From assembly GCF_042242105.1 (NCBI RefSeq), contig NC_092027.1, positions 18,438,259 to 18,502,258 of the forward strand: DNA of 64,000 bases. Reading direction: 5' to 3'. The stretch is from Pempheris klunzingeri. Lineage: Eukaryota > Chordata > Actinopteri > Acropomatiformes > Pempheridae. This document shows, piece after piece, positions 37,296 to 64,000 of the stretch (its first letter is position 1; the number at the start of each line of letters is the position of its first letter). A model generated the notes under the pieces. It was not told where the DNA came from and did not search any database. It was given only the letters and a program-made list of their open reading frames with translations. Position numbers and translations under genes: made by a program.

Positions 37296-40200
37296 ATGCG
37301 TAGATTCAGCTCGGAGGGATCCCTCCTGGATCTTGACTTCCTCCCGTGGAGGAGGGTGGCACTGAAGAACCCAGAGTATGAGAAGAACCGGGGGTCTGGC
37401 ACCTACACGCCTCACGTGGAGAAAGATGTGGACGGGGGGTCAGCCAGCTTGACTCCCACCATCCAGGAGCCCAGAGCATGTTCTGGAGAGGGGGGGAAGA
37501 AGGAGCTGGCCAAGGAGCACAGCATCAGTGTAGAAAACCTGAGCAAGCTGGGGAATCTGGTCAACAGCCACCTCGGAGTGTGTGTCATCAGTGAAGGCTG
37601 CAGGGCCTACAGCGACGGTCAGCTGGCCCCGGAGAGCCCGGAGATACACGACCTGCACGCCATGTTCCCGTCGTCATCCTCCAACGCCTTCCCCACCAAA
37701 TCCCCGCACAGGCACCACAGTCGGCCCAAGCTGTCTGCTGCTAAACTGCACCTCAAGAGTCTGTTTGGACAGGTGGGAGCACATAAACAGGTTCTTGGAA
37801 ATTCCTGAACTTAGTAGATTTGTAAATATTTAACGTATCCAAGACTGCTTCTTCTTATCCTACATGTTTACAGGCTCTCAGCTGTAACCGCTGAGGCTTG
37901 ATTTAGAGGTTTAATCCTGTCCTATGTCACAAGGAAAGCGGGACAGATTAAGTGTGGGAGCTGCTTTTGGGGATTTCAAAGAGTCAGACAGAGAAAAGAT
38001 CTCCAGCTAACTGTTTCTCTTTCAGAGCCCTCATTCCTCAAACTCCAACCTGTTCAACACAGAACAGAAAGACACGTAAGAAATCTTTTTCTCTTCTGTT
38101 GTTAAGTGCTGATCGGTAGATATTATCTCAGATGTAGAATGTTGTAAAATGAAATCCGTCCTGAAGACGAGTCAGGAGTTTTGGTGTGATGCCACATCCT
38201 GAGAATGCTTGCAGATGTGATGATCTCTTTTGCCTGACGTCTGCTGCCTCTCCCTGTCCCTATGTGACCCGGGGCCACAGCGCTACAGAGAGGAGGTCTC
38301 GCCTGCTCTTCATGCGCCAGTGGAGTCAAGTGGGCCACAGTAAGAAGCGCCAGATCAGTAGAGAAGAGCTGGAAAAATGGTCCGAGTCCCTGAACGCCCT
38401 GCTGGCCAGCCAAAGTGAGTCCTGCTGGGTCAGAGTGGACGTTTACTGACTGTTGTTACTGACCACATTTCCATGAACTCTGCTTTGGGCATTTGAATAG
38501 CAGACAAGGATTTAGAGCGTAGAGCTGTTTTTACTCTTGTTAATAATAGAGAGGGACTTTGGCCATCACACCTGATCAATCTAATGCATCCTCAGTGGTC
38601 CCATGAAGACAGGAGGTGGGTGGAACAGGGGTCTAGACGCTTGTGGTGATGGAGTAAAGCCAGCAGATGGAAGATGAAACTTACACAGCCACAAGTCACA
38701 TGGGCAGCACACAGTGTAGCCAGCGCGGCGTGCTGTGCTGGTGTCTGGTTCAGACTTCATCGGGCCCCTTCCAGATCAGATCAAAAATGTCGCACAGCGA
38801 AACCCATGTGTGCACCCTGGCAAAGTGCTGGAGGCTCGCTGACGTGGTGACGTAGTCAGCTGCCAACCAGACAGCAAGGTGATGAATGTTCACCAGTGGC
38901 TCCCCTCATGACTACTTTCTCTCAGATGTTAGCGCTGTCAGGAGATCTGCTTTTGCTCTGCTGTGCAATTTATGCATCAAATAATCATTTCAGATGAAGC
39001 AGCTTCTGTGGAGATTCACTGACACTGTGGATTTCCATTGAAATGTGTGTATGTCTGTTATGTAATGTCATGTATGGCTGGCAGCTTTAGCCTGGCACGC
39101 TGTTTCAGTTTCACATTCCGTGATGTTAAAGGGACCGTCCACTGATGGACTGGGGGGCAGTGATTGGTTGGATCACAGCCCACCAGTGAGCACATGAGCA
39201 TGCCCAGTTCATTCATGTAGAGCATTTGAAACACAAAGGCAAAGTAAAGACTGAAAAGGCTTAAACGTACAAAACCAATGAAAGAGAAGGCTTAGTGTTC
39301 TGGAGGTTTGTTCCTCTCTCTAAAACACTGATGCTGAATCTAGCGATGTGATTTGGGCCGTCTGTGTTCTGCTGTCTGATGCACAGTGTGACATTTCTCT
39401 GTGGGGCTTTTTTACCACAGACAATTTGCATCCTGTACCGGATGCAAATGAAATTGTCCATCTGAAATGATCCACCGTATCAGTAGAGTTTGAACAGAGA
39501 GGTAGAAAGTGCATTCATCATGTTTGTATAAGGCTCTAAGGGTCTACACAATACCCCTCAGGACAGGCCAGCGAGGATCTGGAACTTTTACCTCTCACAC
39601 TTCTCCCCTAAACTCCTCACCCTCACATCTAAGTGACCGAGCGCTTCTTGGAGAAAAGATTGTGCAACCAAAAGTCAGACGTGTCTGGAGTTGGCCCTGT
39701 TTTTATTTGAGCTCACGTGTTGCTGCAGTGATGCTGACAGCTGAGCCAACGTCATTGGTTACTGTGTGCAGGGCAGTAAAGCTGAAAGAGCGTCACTCCC
39801 CCCCCCCCCCGATCCTGCTGCTTCTATGAATAGAGCAGATCGTAAAGAGACGGTTATAAACCACTGCTGTAACAAAGGGTGGCTAAAAGTCTCTCTGTTG
39901 ACCAGTCAGACAGTAACCAGGATTAGAGGTGCACCGCTGCGTGACTCGTGATCCTGCACGTCGGCACAGGTAGATTTAGTCTGGTTGGTCTCACCCTCTG
40001 ACTACACGGCAGGATATTCAGAATGCCACGTTTCCACTCACGTCCCTGCTTTAGAGAGAGATTAGCCCATTTACTACAAAAGATGTAGATGACACTACCG
40101 CTCCTCATTCCTGAGTGTGCCCGGGTATCTTCATATCTACCACCCAGCCACAGGTAACTTTCCATTCTTTTCACCACAGCACAAAAAGCAACTTGCTGAG

Positions 40201-40426
40201 ACGTGCCTCCTAGGAGTGGTGCACAGGTAAACAGTGTCTCCATTACATAGTGTAGCTTCTCCACCCAAGAGCCCTTAGTGGTCTCCATTTATCACTGAAT
40301 ATGAGGGTGAAGTGTTGTGTGTTGTCTGTGGTGGTTCACCACAGCCTGGCAGGACAGAGGGAGCACCTCAGTCCAAGGCAGCCCCCCCCCCCCATCTCTG
40401 GATGCCCCCCTGGATATGCAATAGTG

Positions 40427-40472
<46 letters not shown>

Positions 40473-42351
40473 GTGTCTCTACTGGGGTTTGACTGTCCTG
40501 CAGTCAGATTGGCTCTCTGCTCTTTGACTAATAATTAATGTGCTTCAGTCCAGCTGGGTTTCCACTTCCTTATCAGATACACCTGTGAACAACACAGCTG
40601 TTCATCAGGCAGGAAAGGTCTACCAGCTGCATTATGGGGAACTCTCCTCTAGAGCTTCAACATCAGGACACGTCACCCTCTGCTGCTTTATGGAAGTTCA
40701 ACTCTAAATCAGTGGAGTTCTCTTTAAAGGCACAGTCATCGTGCCTGCTGTGTGCTAACAAGCTAATTCAAATGCCATTTCCCACAAGAGATCCACCCTA
40801 AACCCCATCTGTCCAGGCTCCACCTATCTGATGGTTGTGTGGTCAAAGTGAGAATTCACCCTGAAAGAAAGCTCGACGCCTGAGTTCAGTTGCTTTTGAG
40901 ATAAAAGCAGTCAGCAGGATTTCTCCTCTGGGAGCAGTGGATGTCTGCTCCAATACACTGATGTGTCAAGATACTACAGACAGACAGACTCTTAGTGCCA
41001 AACCCACTGCCTCCCACTCACAAAGCTTATGTCATCTTGCAGAAAGGCACCGACAGCTTCTCTCTCAAGTTTTTTCACAGTTTTCAAGGAGAGTGTCAGA
41101 GGTTGTAAGTCCAGCTGAAGTCCAGCATCAGTCAGTATCAGCTAACTGGACTTTGGTGACATGAAGACCTGCTGTGTCGAATCCTGACAGTCAAATGATT
41201 GATTTCATCTTATTTGAAGCTGGGTTGGAGGGGGCTCCCTGCTGTGCTTCTGCTTGCTCACACAGCACCCTGACCTGTCCTCCTTATCGGTGCTGTGCTA
41301 ATGAGCATGTGTGAACTGTAGCATGTTGTACGTGTGCTGTGGTGACGTGCAGCCGAGGCTCAGAGCCCCGCAGAGCCCACGGGCGTGTGCCGGGGTTTCC
41401 CAGTGAGCCCAGGGAGCTGTGTGTTTGTCGTGTGCTTGTTAGGCCTGGGGGGCTGTTGTGTCAGGGCTGTGTGTGTGGTTCTCTTCCTCTGATAACATGC
41501 ATAATGTGACGTTGCATGATAAGATGAGCCTCACTTATCTTCCTCCTCCTCCTCCTCCTCCTCCTAGCTGGTGTGTCTGTGTTTGGAGCATTCCTGCGCT
41601 CTGAGTTCAGTGAGGAGAATCTCCAGTTCTATCTGGCCTGTGAACAGTACAGACACTCATCCAACAACTTCAGCCTGCAGAGGAGGGCCAAGGACATCTG
41701 TGCCACCTACATCCAACCAGGCGCCCCCCGGGAGGTACACACCTGCTTTTCTATTCAGTGTAGCTGCATGCACTAAAGGCTAATGCAACCTTTTTCAGGG
41801 AGCAGGAAGTTTCCCCTCAGTTCACTTTCACTTGTGATACACACTGAGCTGCCACCCTGCGAACACCCCCTCATAATACAGCTGTGTGAGCAGAGGCAGT
41901 GCTGTACTGCATCTCTGCTACTACAGTAAAAAGCAAAGTATTGCGAGGAAATGGGAAATGTTTTGTAGGATACACAGAAGTGGTTGAGGAAAACCTCTCC
42001 CACTGCTGCCATGATCCCTGCCAGTACTAATAACAGTGTAAGCACCAAGTTTGGTATTAGAGGAAGTCCAAAGGTCACAGAAGCACAGGCGTCAGACACA
42101 GGTTGAAAACAACTGTTTGTAACACAGTGGAATGGACCTTTAAATGAGTGTGGAGTGATGGCTGCGTTGTCCTGTTGTAGGTGAACCTGGACAGCAAGAC
42201 CAGGGATCTGACCATCCAGCTGCTGCAGGCCCCCTCCCACACCTCCCTGTCCCACGCACAGAAACGCATCTACTCCCTCCTGGACACAGACTGTTATCCT
42301 CGCTTCCTCCAGTCCGACCTCTACCTCTCTTTACTCCGAGATGCCGACTAG
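37296..42351 (+). CDS. R4-like regulator of G-protein signalling, 5 coding exons, 332 aa
   Basis: Exons 37296-37772, 38026-38075, 38281-38414, 41568-41734 and 42181-42351 (TAG) join in phase. The start at 37296 has a strong context (gcgaccATGC) and follows a probable UTR junction. Residues about 207-328 form an RGS domain: LEKWSESLNALL, FSEENLQFYLACEQY, REVNLDSKTR, AQKRIYSLLDTDCYPRFL. Against RGS4, the residues that contact G-alpha are kept (E237, N238, N278, L309, D313, R317), with Cys314 where RGS4 has Ser164. It should therefore stimulate GTP hydrolysis on Gi/Gq-type subunits at the membrane. The N-terminal 200 residues (MRRFSSEGSLLDLDFLPW...) have no domain I recognise; the SEGSLL phrase recalls the region before the RGS box in RGS3. 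R4 membership is by domain similarity; the exact paralogue is not settled. The third intron (3.15 kb) carries a (CTAT)n repeat. Confidence 0.88.
40429..40471. repeat. (CTAT)n microsatellite
   Basis: Ten to eleven tandem CTAT units are visible directly. Confidence 0.95.
41539..41565 (+). repeat. (CCT)n tract serving as a polypyrimidine tract
   Basis: Eight or nine CCT units run straight into the tag acceptor of RGS exon 4, so a trinucleotide microsatellite provides the splice-site pyrimidine tract. Confidence 0.85.
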
Positions 42352-42777
42352 GAGCCACATGTTGAGGACGCGCCGGGACTCAGGAGGGGGAGCAGGAGCT
42401 CAGTGGTATCCAGGACTTCCTAAACACTGTTGACCGTAAAGCTAAAGGACGGAGCTGCAGTGTGGGACGTCTGTGTAAAGCTCCCATCAGACACCTTGTG
42501 TATGTCGTTTTCCATTAATAGTAATACACCAGATGTTCAGATTAATATCAGTATCTCATGTCTGCTTCCAGTGCTGCTCTGGACTGAACACACACACGAC
42601 TGATATCTGTCTTTTACTTCTTTTGAAAAAGAAAAGGTCATTTAAAACAACATGTTAAACCTTTCTGACTTCTTGCTGGCTTTGAGCTGCAGCTCGACAG
42701 TGTGGAGACATTTCGATGCAGTTTTCTTCCCCTCACTTGTACATGACCCGTGAAACTATGCAGCTCTTGTTGTAATC

Positions 42778-42783
42778 ATTAAA
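42778..42783 (+). terminator. candidate polyadenylation signal of the RGS gene
   Basis: ATTAAA about 430 bases after the stop codon, preceded by TTGTTGTAATC. It is the first signal-like hexamer I see downstream of the gene. Confidence 0.35.
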
Positions 42784-43639
42784 CATCCTCCCTGTAGGCA
42801 GCTAATGCTCCCTCAGTCCAGTAAGATCAGCGTGAGTTCCCTCTGCTGACGGAGAGGAAAAACAAGCTCAGCGAGAATGAGCACTTTGCCATTTAAGTAA
42901 CTCACATAGTACTTTGACCTTTTCAGCGAAGCAGGGAAACCTGAGCTAACTGATTCTGCCTCCAGCACTCACTGTTCAAACAGACAAACCTCAGAGAACA
43001 CTTCGTCACTGAACTAGGTTGTTTATAATGACTTTCCTTGAATGTTGGTGAAACACCCTCATATAACGAGGGGGGACTTTTTAACGAGGCAGCGAATAAC
43101 CTAAGTGTTGGTCAGGTTTGAGAATTTGAAATAGAAAGAAATAAAATCTTGGTTTTGAATGTTTTGGATGTGCCTGGTGATTCTTCTGTAGTCTCTCAGA
43201 GATGAAGATCAGCATCAGTAGATTCTGAGCTGCACTCAGGGTGGATGACCCCTGCTCACGCACAGGCTGCTGGGATACGGAGGACGACCAGAACAAAGAC
43301 TGATGCTGCACTCACATCACATCACATATCTTTGAATCAGTGTTTTGTCTCATTAAAAGTGTTTTAATGTCATATTGTTTAGTTGAATCTGTTTCATTCA
43401 CTGATCCACTTCCTGCCTCTTGGTACGGTTGTAGCTGGCCAAGCAAAGTAACCCCAACACCCTTGTCCTGAGATTCTTCCTCCAGCTCCTCCCGGGGCTC
43501 CCAGGCCAGGTAATGACACCAACTCATTATCATAGAAGATGTTACCAAAGGGATCGAGTCTGTGTGGAAGTTAATTCAAAATTTGAACCCAAGGCAGTCT
43601 TACTACCTTTTCATCACCTGTTCACTGCACATTGACACC
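42784..43639. other. intergenic between convergent RGS and ATAT1
   Basis: No supported exon. Two short minus-strand frames at 43081-43311 and 43312-43548 show no motif. Confidence 0.45.
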
Positions 43640-43900
43640 TGCAGCCCCCCCACAGGGAGAGAAATCTGCTGTGTTTGTGGACGACTCCACCATCAGTGGC
43701 CTGATTACAAACAACAATGAGAATTCACATCAGAGGAAACTAGAGTGGCGCTCAGAGAACAGGCTGCTGCTCAACATCAGCGAAGCCAAGGAGCTGCTCA
43801 CTAGTTTTAAGGTGAAAGACATGAAGGCCCTCCATACGTCTACATCAGTGGAGCTGAGGCGGAGCAGGTGAACAGGTGGATGTTTCTGAGATGTCCCCTC
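43640..43900 (+). mobile_element. LINE reverse-transcriptase fragment
   Basis: FVDDSTISGLITNNNE followed by W(R)SENRLLLNISEAKELL matches the FADDTTVVGLI...DNNLLLNTKKTKEL region around the reverse-transcriptase active site of a teleost LINE family. The catalytic DD pair is retained, but only about 80 residues remain. Confidence 0.65.
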
Positions 43901-45089
43901 AGCAGCAGAATACAGAGCAGCTTCTGTCCTCAGGCTGTGACTCCTCAGCTTGTCCTCCACTCTCATGTGCAGCACGCTGGGACTACGTGTATTTGTTGTG
44001 CAAAACTGTTGTAGAATAACACAAGACCCTGGACTGTGAACAAACACTGAATCCTCAGGACTACTCAGTTGCTTTAGTAGTTTATTAGACAGAATGCACT
44101 CTAAAACATTGCAGTGAGCGCCGTACAGGTCCTGATGATGTCATGTGATGTTCGGCTTTCACATGACATCATCGGGGCTTGAGCTAAAACCTTCCTCCTA
44201 CTTGTTTGTATGTGTTTTGACAGTCTGCTTTCTGAAGATTTCACTCATCATATTTCACGGTGAAGCTGCCAAAACAAGGCAGAAATTCAGTATGCAGTGG
44301 GAGCAGGTCTCAGAGTATACTGGCTAAACTTGCTGGCTCACTTACCATCGGGGCTTGGGTCTTGCCACGGCAGCAGGGGTTTGGTTGCAGCCCACGGCCC
44401 TGTGCTTCCCCGTCAGTTTACTCTGCATACTAAGATAAATATTTTCTCACTTAACCCAGTGGTGTGTTGCCATGGAGATAGTTTCAGCTACACGCGCTAT
44501 GGTTGTGGAAAACGTGTACAACAGCTTTCACTGGCACTACTTTTTTGGGAAGAAAGTAGACAGTAGTTCCATCACTCACTAAGCAGGGGTGATGAGACTC
44601 GGTGAGAGCTGTTGCTCAACATGGCGCTCTCTTGGAGCAGCAGACAGCAGAGCTAATGCAGTAGTTGGTGGGTTGTGCTGCTCCAGCTTGTGGGAGCTGA
44701 CCACTTAGAGCAGACTGGGCTTTTTTGGGAGGGGGACCTTAAAGGGAAGGGAAGGAAGACGAAGAAAAAGAAAAGAAAAGAGTGGTCTGCACAATATGTG
44801 AAAAAGAACGTGTTTCTGAACATCACAACATGTGAACATATCCTGTAGGATAGAAGAGTCCTGAACAAACCTGAACATGAGCAGACTGCCTTCTTTAATA
44901 TTGCTGCTGGCGTCTGATGACTCTTGAAGCGAAACGACTCCTTATTTGGCTCCTATCACCAGTTTGTTTGACGAGTTGGGATGAAGTGGTGTACAGTTTA
45001 CCAACCAAGATGAGTCATTACAATCCCCTTTAAAACCTGAAAGACTGAATGCCTTTTTCCAGAACACTGAAAGTTACAGCTCTTAGCAC
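43901..45089. other. intergenic, contains a perfect hairpin
   Basis: No gene seen. The inverted repeat at 44134-44173 is listed separately. Confidence 0.45.
44134..44173. repeat. perfect 15-bp inverted repeat with 10-base loop
   Basis: The left arm GATGATGTCATGTGA (44134-44148) and the right arm TCACATGACATCATC (44159-44173) are exact reverse complements around the loop TGTTCGGCTT. Each arm contains TGACATCA or its complement, a CRE-like word. Its function is unknown. Confidence 0.85.
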
Positions 45090-45095
45090 TTTATT
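45090..45095 (-). terminator. polyadenylation signal of ATAT1
   Basis: TTTATT on the plus strand is AATAAA on the minus strand, about 100 bases after the ATAT1 stop codon at 45197-45199. It is the nearest canonical signal. Confidence 0.5.
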
Positions 45096-45196
45096 GAAAA
45101 ATCACTGCACCAAAGTCTGAAAGCATTAAGTAGTTCTAGAGTTCAATACCACATTCATTTGCTGCAGCAACATTTAAACACTGTCCATATTCATTA

Positions 45197-61481
<16,285 letters not shown>

Positions 61482-61900
61482 AATGCCTCTCAGACAGATG
61501 GAGTGGACAGTCTGAACGTGTCGCCAATCAGAGGAAACAGAGTCCCGACAGCAGACCTCAGCCTGGTACTTAGCTAGCTAACTAGCTAGCTGGCTAGCGG
61601 GGATGTCGCCTCACGCACCAGGCTGATTCGTTAGCACAAATCCAACAGTTAGCTAGCTGCTAGCAGCTCGAAGACAGCAGTTCTTCACCATTATATTGAC
61701 TTCAGTGAAGTGACACAACAAACGCTCTGTGTAAAGACCGGACACCTGCTGTGCACATTGTACCCGCAGCTGCACTGTGTGTCAGCGGTTGTAAGCCGTC
61801 ACTCCCTGGTAACACTAACCGTAATGTGTGTAAAAGACAGAGGCGTAAATCTGCTACAAGTTCACTGCAGAGCTCACGCGACGTTAATTTCAGTCCCTGA
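61482..61900 (-). promoter_or_regulatory. presumed ATAT1 promoter
   Basis: The stretch directly upstream of the ATAT1 start codon has two clusters of GCTAGC/TTAGCTAGC words at about 61570-61600 and 61648-61668, the same word family as at the presumed C6orf136 and BAG6 promoters. Several CpGs are present. No TATA box is evident. Confidence 0.45.
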
Positions 61901-62075
61901 AGATGTCTAAGAGACTAAAGACTAAGAGACGAACCCGTGTTAGACAGTAATTACGTCGTTAGCCAATTTTACTCCCTAGTTTTGTATTTCCCACAATTGT
62001 TATCGAACATTTTGTTGGAGTTTTACGGCAAAATGGATGAAGCTCACATGCTTGTTCATTATCTGAGAATAAATG

Positions 62076-62331
62076 CTCTGTATTTCTATAGAGCCTTTCT
62101 AGTCACTTCGACCACTCAGAGCACTTTAGCATCACATCCTCATTCACACATCAGTCATTCAGGAGCAATCTAAACTGGAGCAGACTGTTCTTTCACACAC
62201 TGAAGCTGCTTCAGGAGCAAGCTGGGGTTCAGGTTGGGGTTCAGTGTCTTGCCTGAGGACCCTTACATGCTGACTTAGAGGAGCCGGGGATCGAACCACC
62301 AGCCTTCCAATTGATGGAGGACCCACTCTAA
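62076..62331 (-). mobile_element. tRNA-derived SINE, near full length, reverse orientation
   Basis: The complement reads, in order, a B-box-like GGTTCGATCCCCGGCTCCT, the CAAGACACTGAACCCCAACC body, and a tail with AGAAAGGCTCTATAGAAATA. Its tRNA-like end abuts the LINE remnant that begins at about 62345. Confidence 0.75.
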
Positions 62332-62344
62332 AAATAATAAGGCC

Positions 62345-63320
62345 CTGTGGGCTCACCATCCGTAGTGGTCAGGTGCATGGCAAGCCAGGTGACAGGCAGA
62401 AGCAGGGTCCTGGCCATGCGGACCCCTGATATTGCAAACTGGTCCTGGGGACGTGGAACATCACCTCTCTGGTGGGGAAGGAGCCAGAGCTGGTGCGGGA
62501 GGCTGAGCGGTACAGTTGGGTTCGCTTCTACACACAGTTTCGGCCTGCCTGATTTAAACCAGAGTGGTGCTTTATTATTAGACTTCTGGCAGCTTCAGTT
62601 GTTGCTGAGGCGAAAACCCGGGTGTGGGAGGAGTTCAGAGTGGCAGGGCTTTGCTCAGGCTGCGCTCAGCCGAGGAGGAGAATTGCTGACCCAGAATGGG
62701 GATATCGTTGGGCGGTGGAAAGAGCACTTTGAGGAACTCCTGAAACTGATCAACACATCCTCTGTGGAGGAGGCAGAGCCTGAGGACTCGGGGGAAGCCT
62801 CACCTGTATCCCTGGCAGAGGTCTCCGAGATAGTTAAGAAGTCCCTCGGTGGCAAGGCACCAGGGGTGTATGAGTGTATTCACTCTGAGATGCTGAAGGC
62901 TCTGGACATTGTTGGGCTCTATCGTTCAGTCTCGCATGGAGGTTGGGGACAGTACCTGTGGACTGGCAGAAGGCCTGTGACTGTGTCCCACGGCAAATCC
63001 CGTGGGAATATGGGGTACTGGGTTCATTGCTACAAGAAATCTGTCCCTGTGTAACCAAAGTGAGAACTGTGTCTGCATTCTCTGCACAAAGTCAAGCACA
63101 TTCTCAGTGGGTGTTGGCCAAGACTGTCCCTTGTCACGGATCCTGTTTGTGATATTTGTGGACAGGATCTGAAGGCGCAGCAGAGGTGAAGAGAACCTGT
63201 GGCTTTGACACCTCATAATGTCATCTCTGCTTCTTGCAGATGATGTGGTTCTGTTGGCGTCCTAGGACTGTGATCTTAGGCATAAGCTGGGGTGGTTTGC
63301 AGCTGAATGTGAGGCATGCT
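62345..63320 (+). mobile_element. deleted non-LTR retrotransposon (endonuclease/RT type)
   Basis: Around 62440-62520 the plus strand encodes, in a shifting frame, WN(I)TSLVGKEPELVRE, the start of the apurinic endonuclease. GLPDLNQSGALLLDF follows after a large internal deletion. Then come GELLTQNGDIVGRWKEHFEELL and AEVSEIVKKSLGGKAPGVYE from the linker and reverse-transcriptase entrance, and finally the active-site box ADDVVLLAS at about 63238-63264, ending in TAG. The longest frame (62347-63054) is a patchwork and not a functional protein. Confidence 0.75.
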
Positions 63321-64000
63321 ACTTTTGACACTAACACAATAAACATATTGTATTAATCAGAAATCAAATGTATTTATATTTATTTACAGGAGACGCATCA
63401 ACAGATCCAAATCTATCCCACGTCCTTAACACCTCTATCCTCTGTCCTCTGCAGAGCCCTCTTGGTCACAGGGTGGTGTTCATGAGCCAGAATAGATTTA
63501 AAGCTTTTGATGCATGTCATGTACTGTAAATAGATAATAATTCATTTAATATGACATTGATACAATCTGTTTATTTTATTTATGTCAAAAGACAGCTGAG
63601 GCCTTTCTGTGTGGAGTCTGCATGCTCTCAGTCAAACAAAGACAACGCTTTAATTTTCTCATTTCATGGACACAAGGCATCCCAAGCCTAGTTTCAGAAG
63701 GCACTTTGAAGGCCCACTTTATAACATGAACTTTGTTTTTTCTTCTAATGACCAAATTGAGTCATCTTCAGAGATTACATAGTTCAAGAAAGTTAATTTC
63801 ACACAAAAATTATCAGCCATGTATTCTACAAATTATGAAATGAAATGAGCAAGTTCACATTTCACAATCATATGCTGTAAAAAGCCAATTCTCAGAGATA
63901 CAAGGAGATTCACGAAGCTGACTGAGAGAACGCCAAGAGTGGGCAAAGCTGTCATTAAAGTAAAAGGTGTCTGCTCTGAAGAATCTGAAACATAAAACAT
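63321..64000. other. no gene seen
   Basis: AT-rich sequence with no exon, transposon or RNA gene I can support. Confidence 0.45.

Larger units (their letters stand above)
38415..41567 (+). other. third intron of the RGS gene
   Basis: About 3.15 kb without a supported exon or recognisable transposon. It contains C homopolymers near 39798-39811 and 40381-40392, the (CTAT)n repeat, and a (CCT)n tract at its 3' end. Confidence 0.7.

Noticed and set aside
62347..63054. A 235-residue open frame that could be taken for a gene
   Set aside because: It crosses frame-shifted endonuclease and reverse-transcriptase pieces of a deleted LINE. The encoded protein is a patchwork.

Overview
The window is nuclear DNA from a ray-finned fish, most likely a percomorph teleost. 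It holds vertebrate genes split by GT/AG introns, teleost-type L2/Rex-like LINEs, Tc1-family DNA transposons, a tRNA-derived SINE family and many long (CA)n/(GT)n microsatellites. There is no operon structure, phage, CRISPR array or prokaryotic system. Gene models were built by hand from splice sites, reading phase and remembered human orthologues; no database search was run.

Layout. A short minus-strand coding exon at 965-1025 looks like the first exon of abcf1, whose body would lie off the left edge. C6orf136 (DUF2358 protein) runs on + from 9424 to 14046, with its start exon not located. BAG6 runs on - from 35250 to 19045; 24 coding exons stay in one frame throughout and give 1,190 aa. An R4-like RGS gene runs on + from 37296 to 42351 (5 coding exons, 332 aa). 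ATAT1, the alpha-tubulin acetyltransferase, runs on - from 61481 to 45197; ten exons are firm, plus one candidate exon and the terminal exon. C6orf136 and BAG6 converge, BAG6 and RGS diverge from a shared ~2 kb upstream region, and RGS and ATAT1 converge.

Context. In human, ABCF1, ATAT1 and C6orf136 lie close together in the MHC class I framework block on 6p21.3, and BAG6 lies in the class III block. Finding them within 64 kb identifies this as an MHC-framework paralogy segment with the classical immune genes absent. The RGS gene has no counterpart in the human MHC block that I know of. The genes do not form one pathway: BAG6 is a chaperone and quality-control factor, ATAT1 modifies microtubules, RGS is a predicted GTPase activator for G-alpha, and C6orf136 is of unknown function.

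The rest is introns and intergenic DNA filled with repeats: minus-strand LINE remnants at 3.0-7.5 kb, a Tc1-like remnant inside C6orf136, a 1.6-kb Tc1 copy and a 0.7-kb deleted Tc1-like copy inside ATAT1, SINEs, and a deleted LINE at 62.3-63.3 kb. The points most worth checking are (UG)n tracts filling the 3' splice-site regions of two BAG6 exons, a GCTAGC/GTTAGCTA motif cluster shared by the presumed promoters, the RGS gene with its unfamiliar N-terminal half, and the ATAT1 C-terminal exon structure. I did not find evidence of a previously undescribed biological system.
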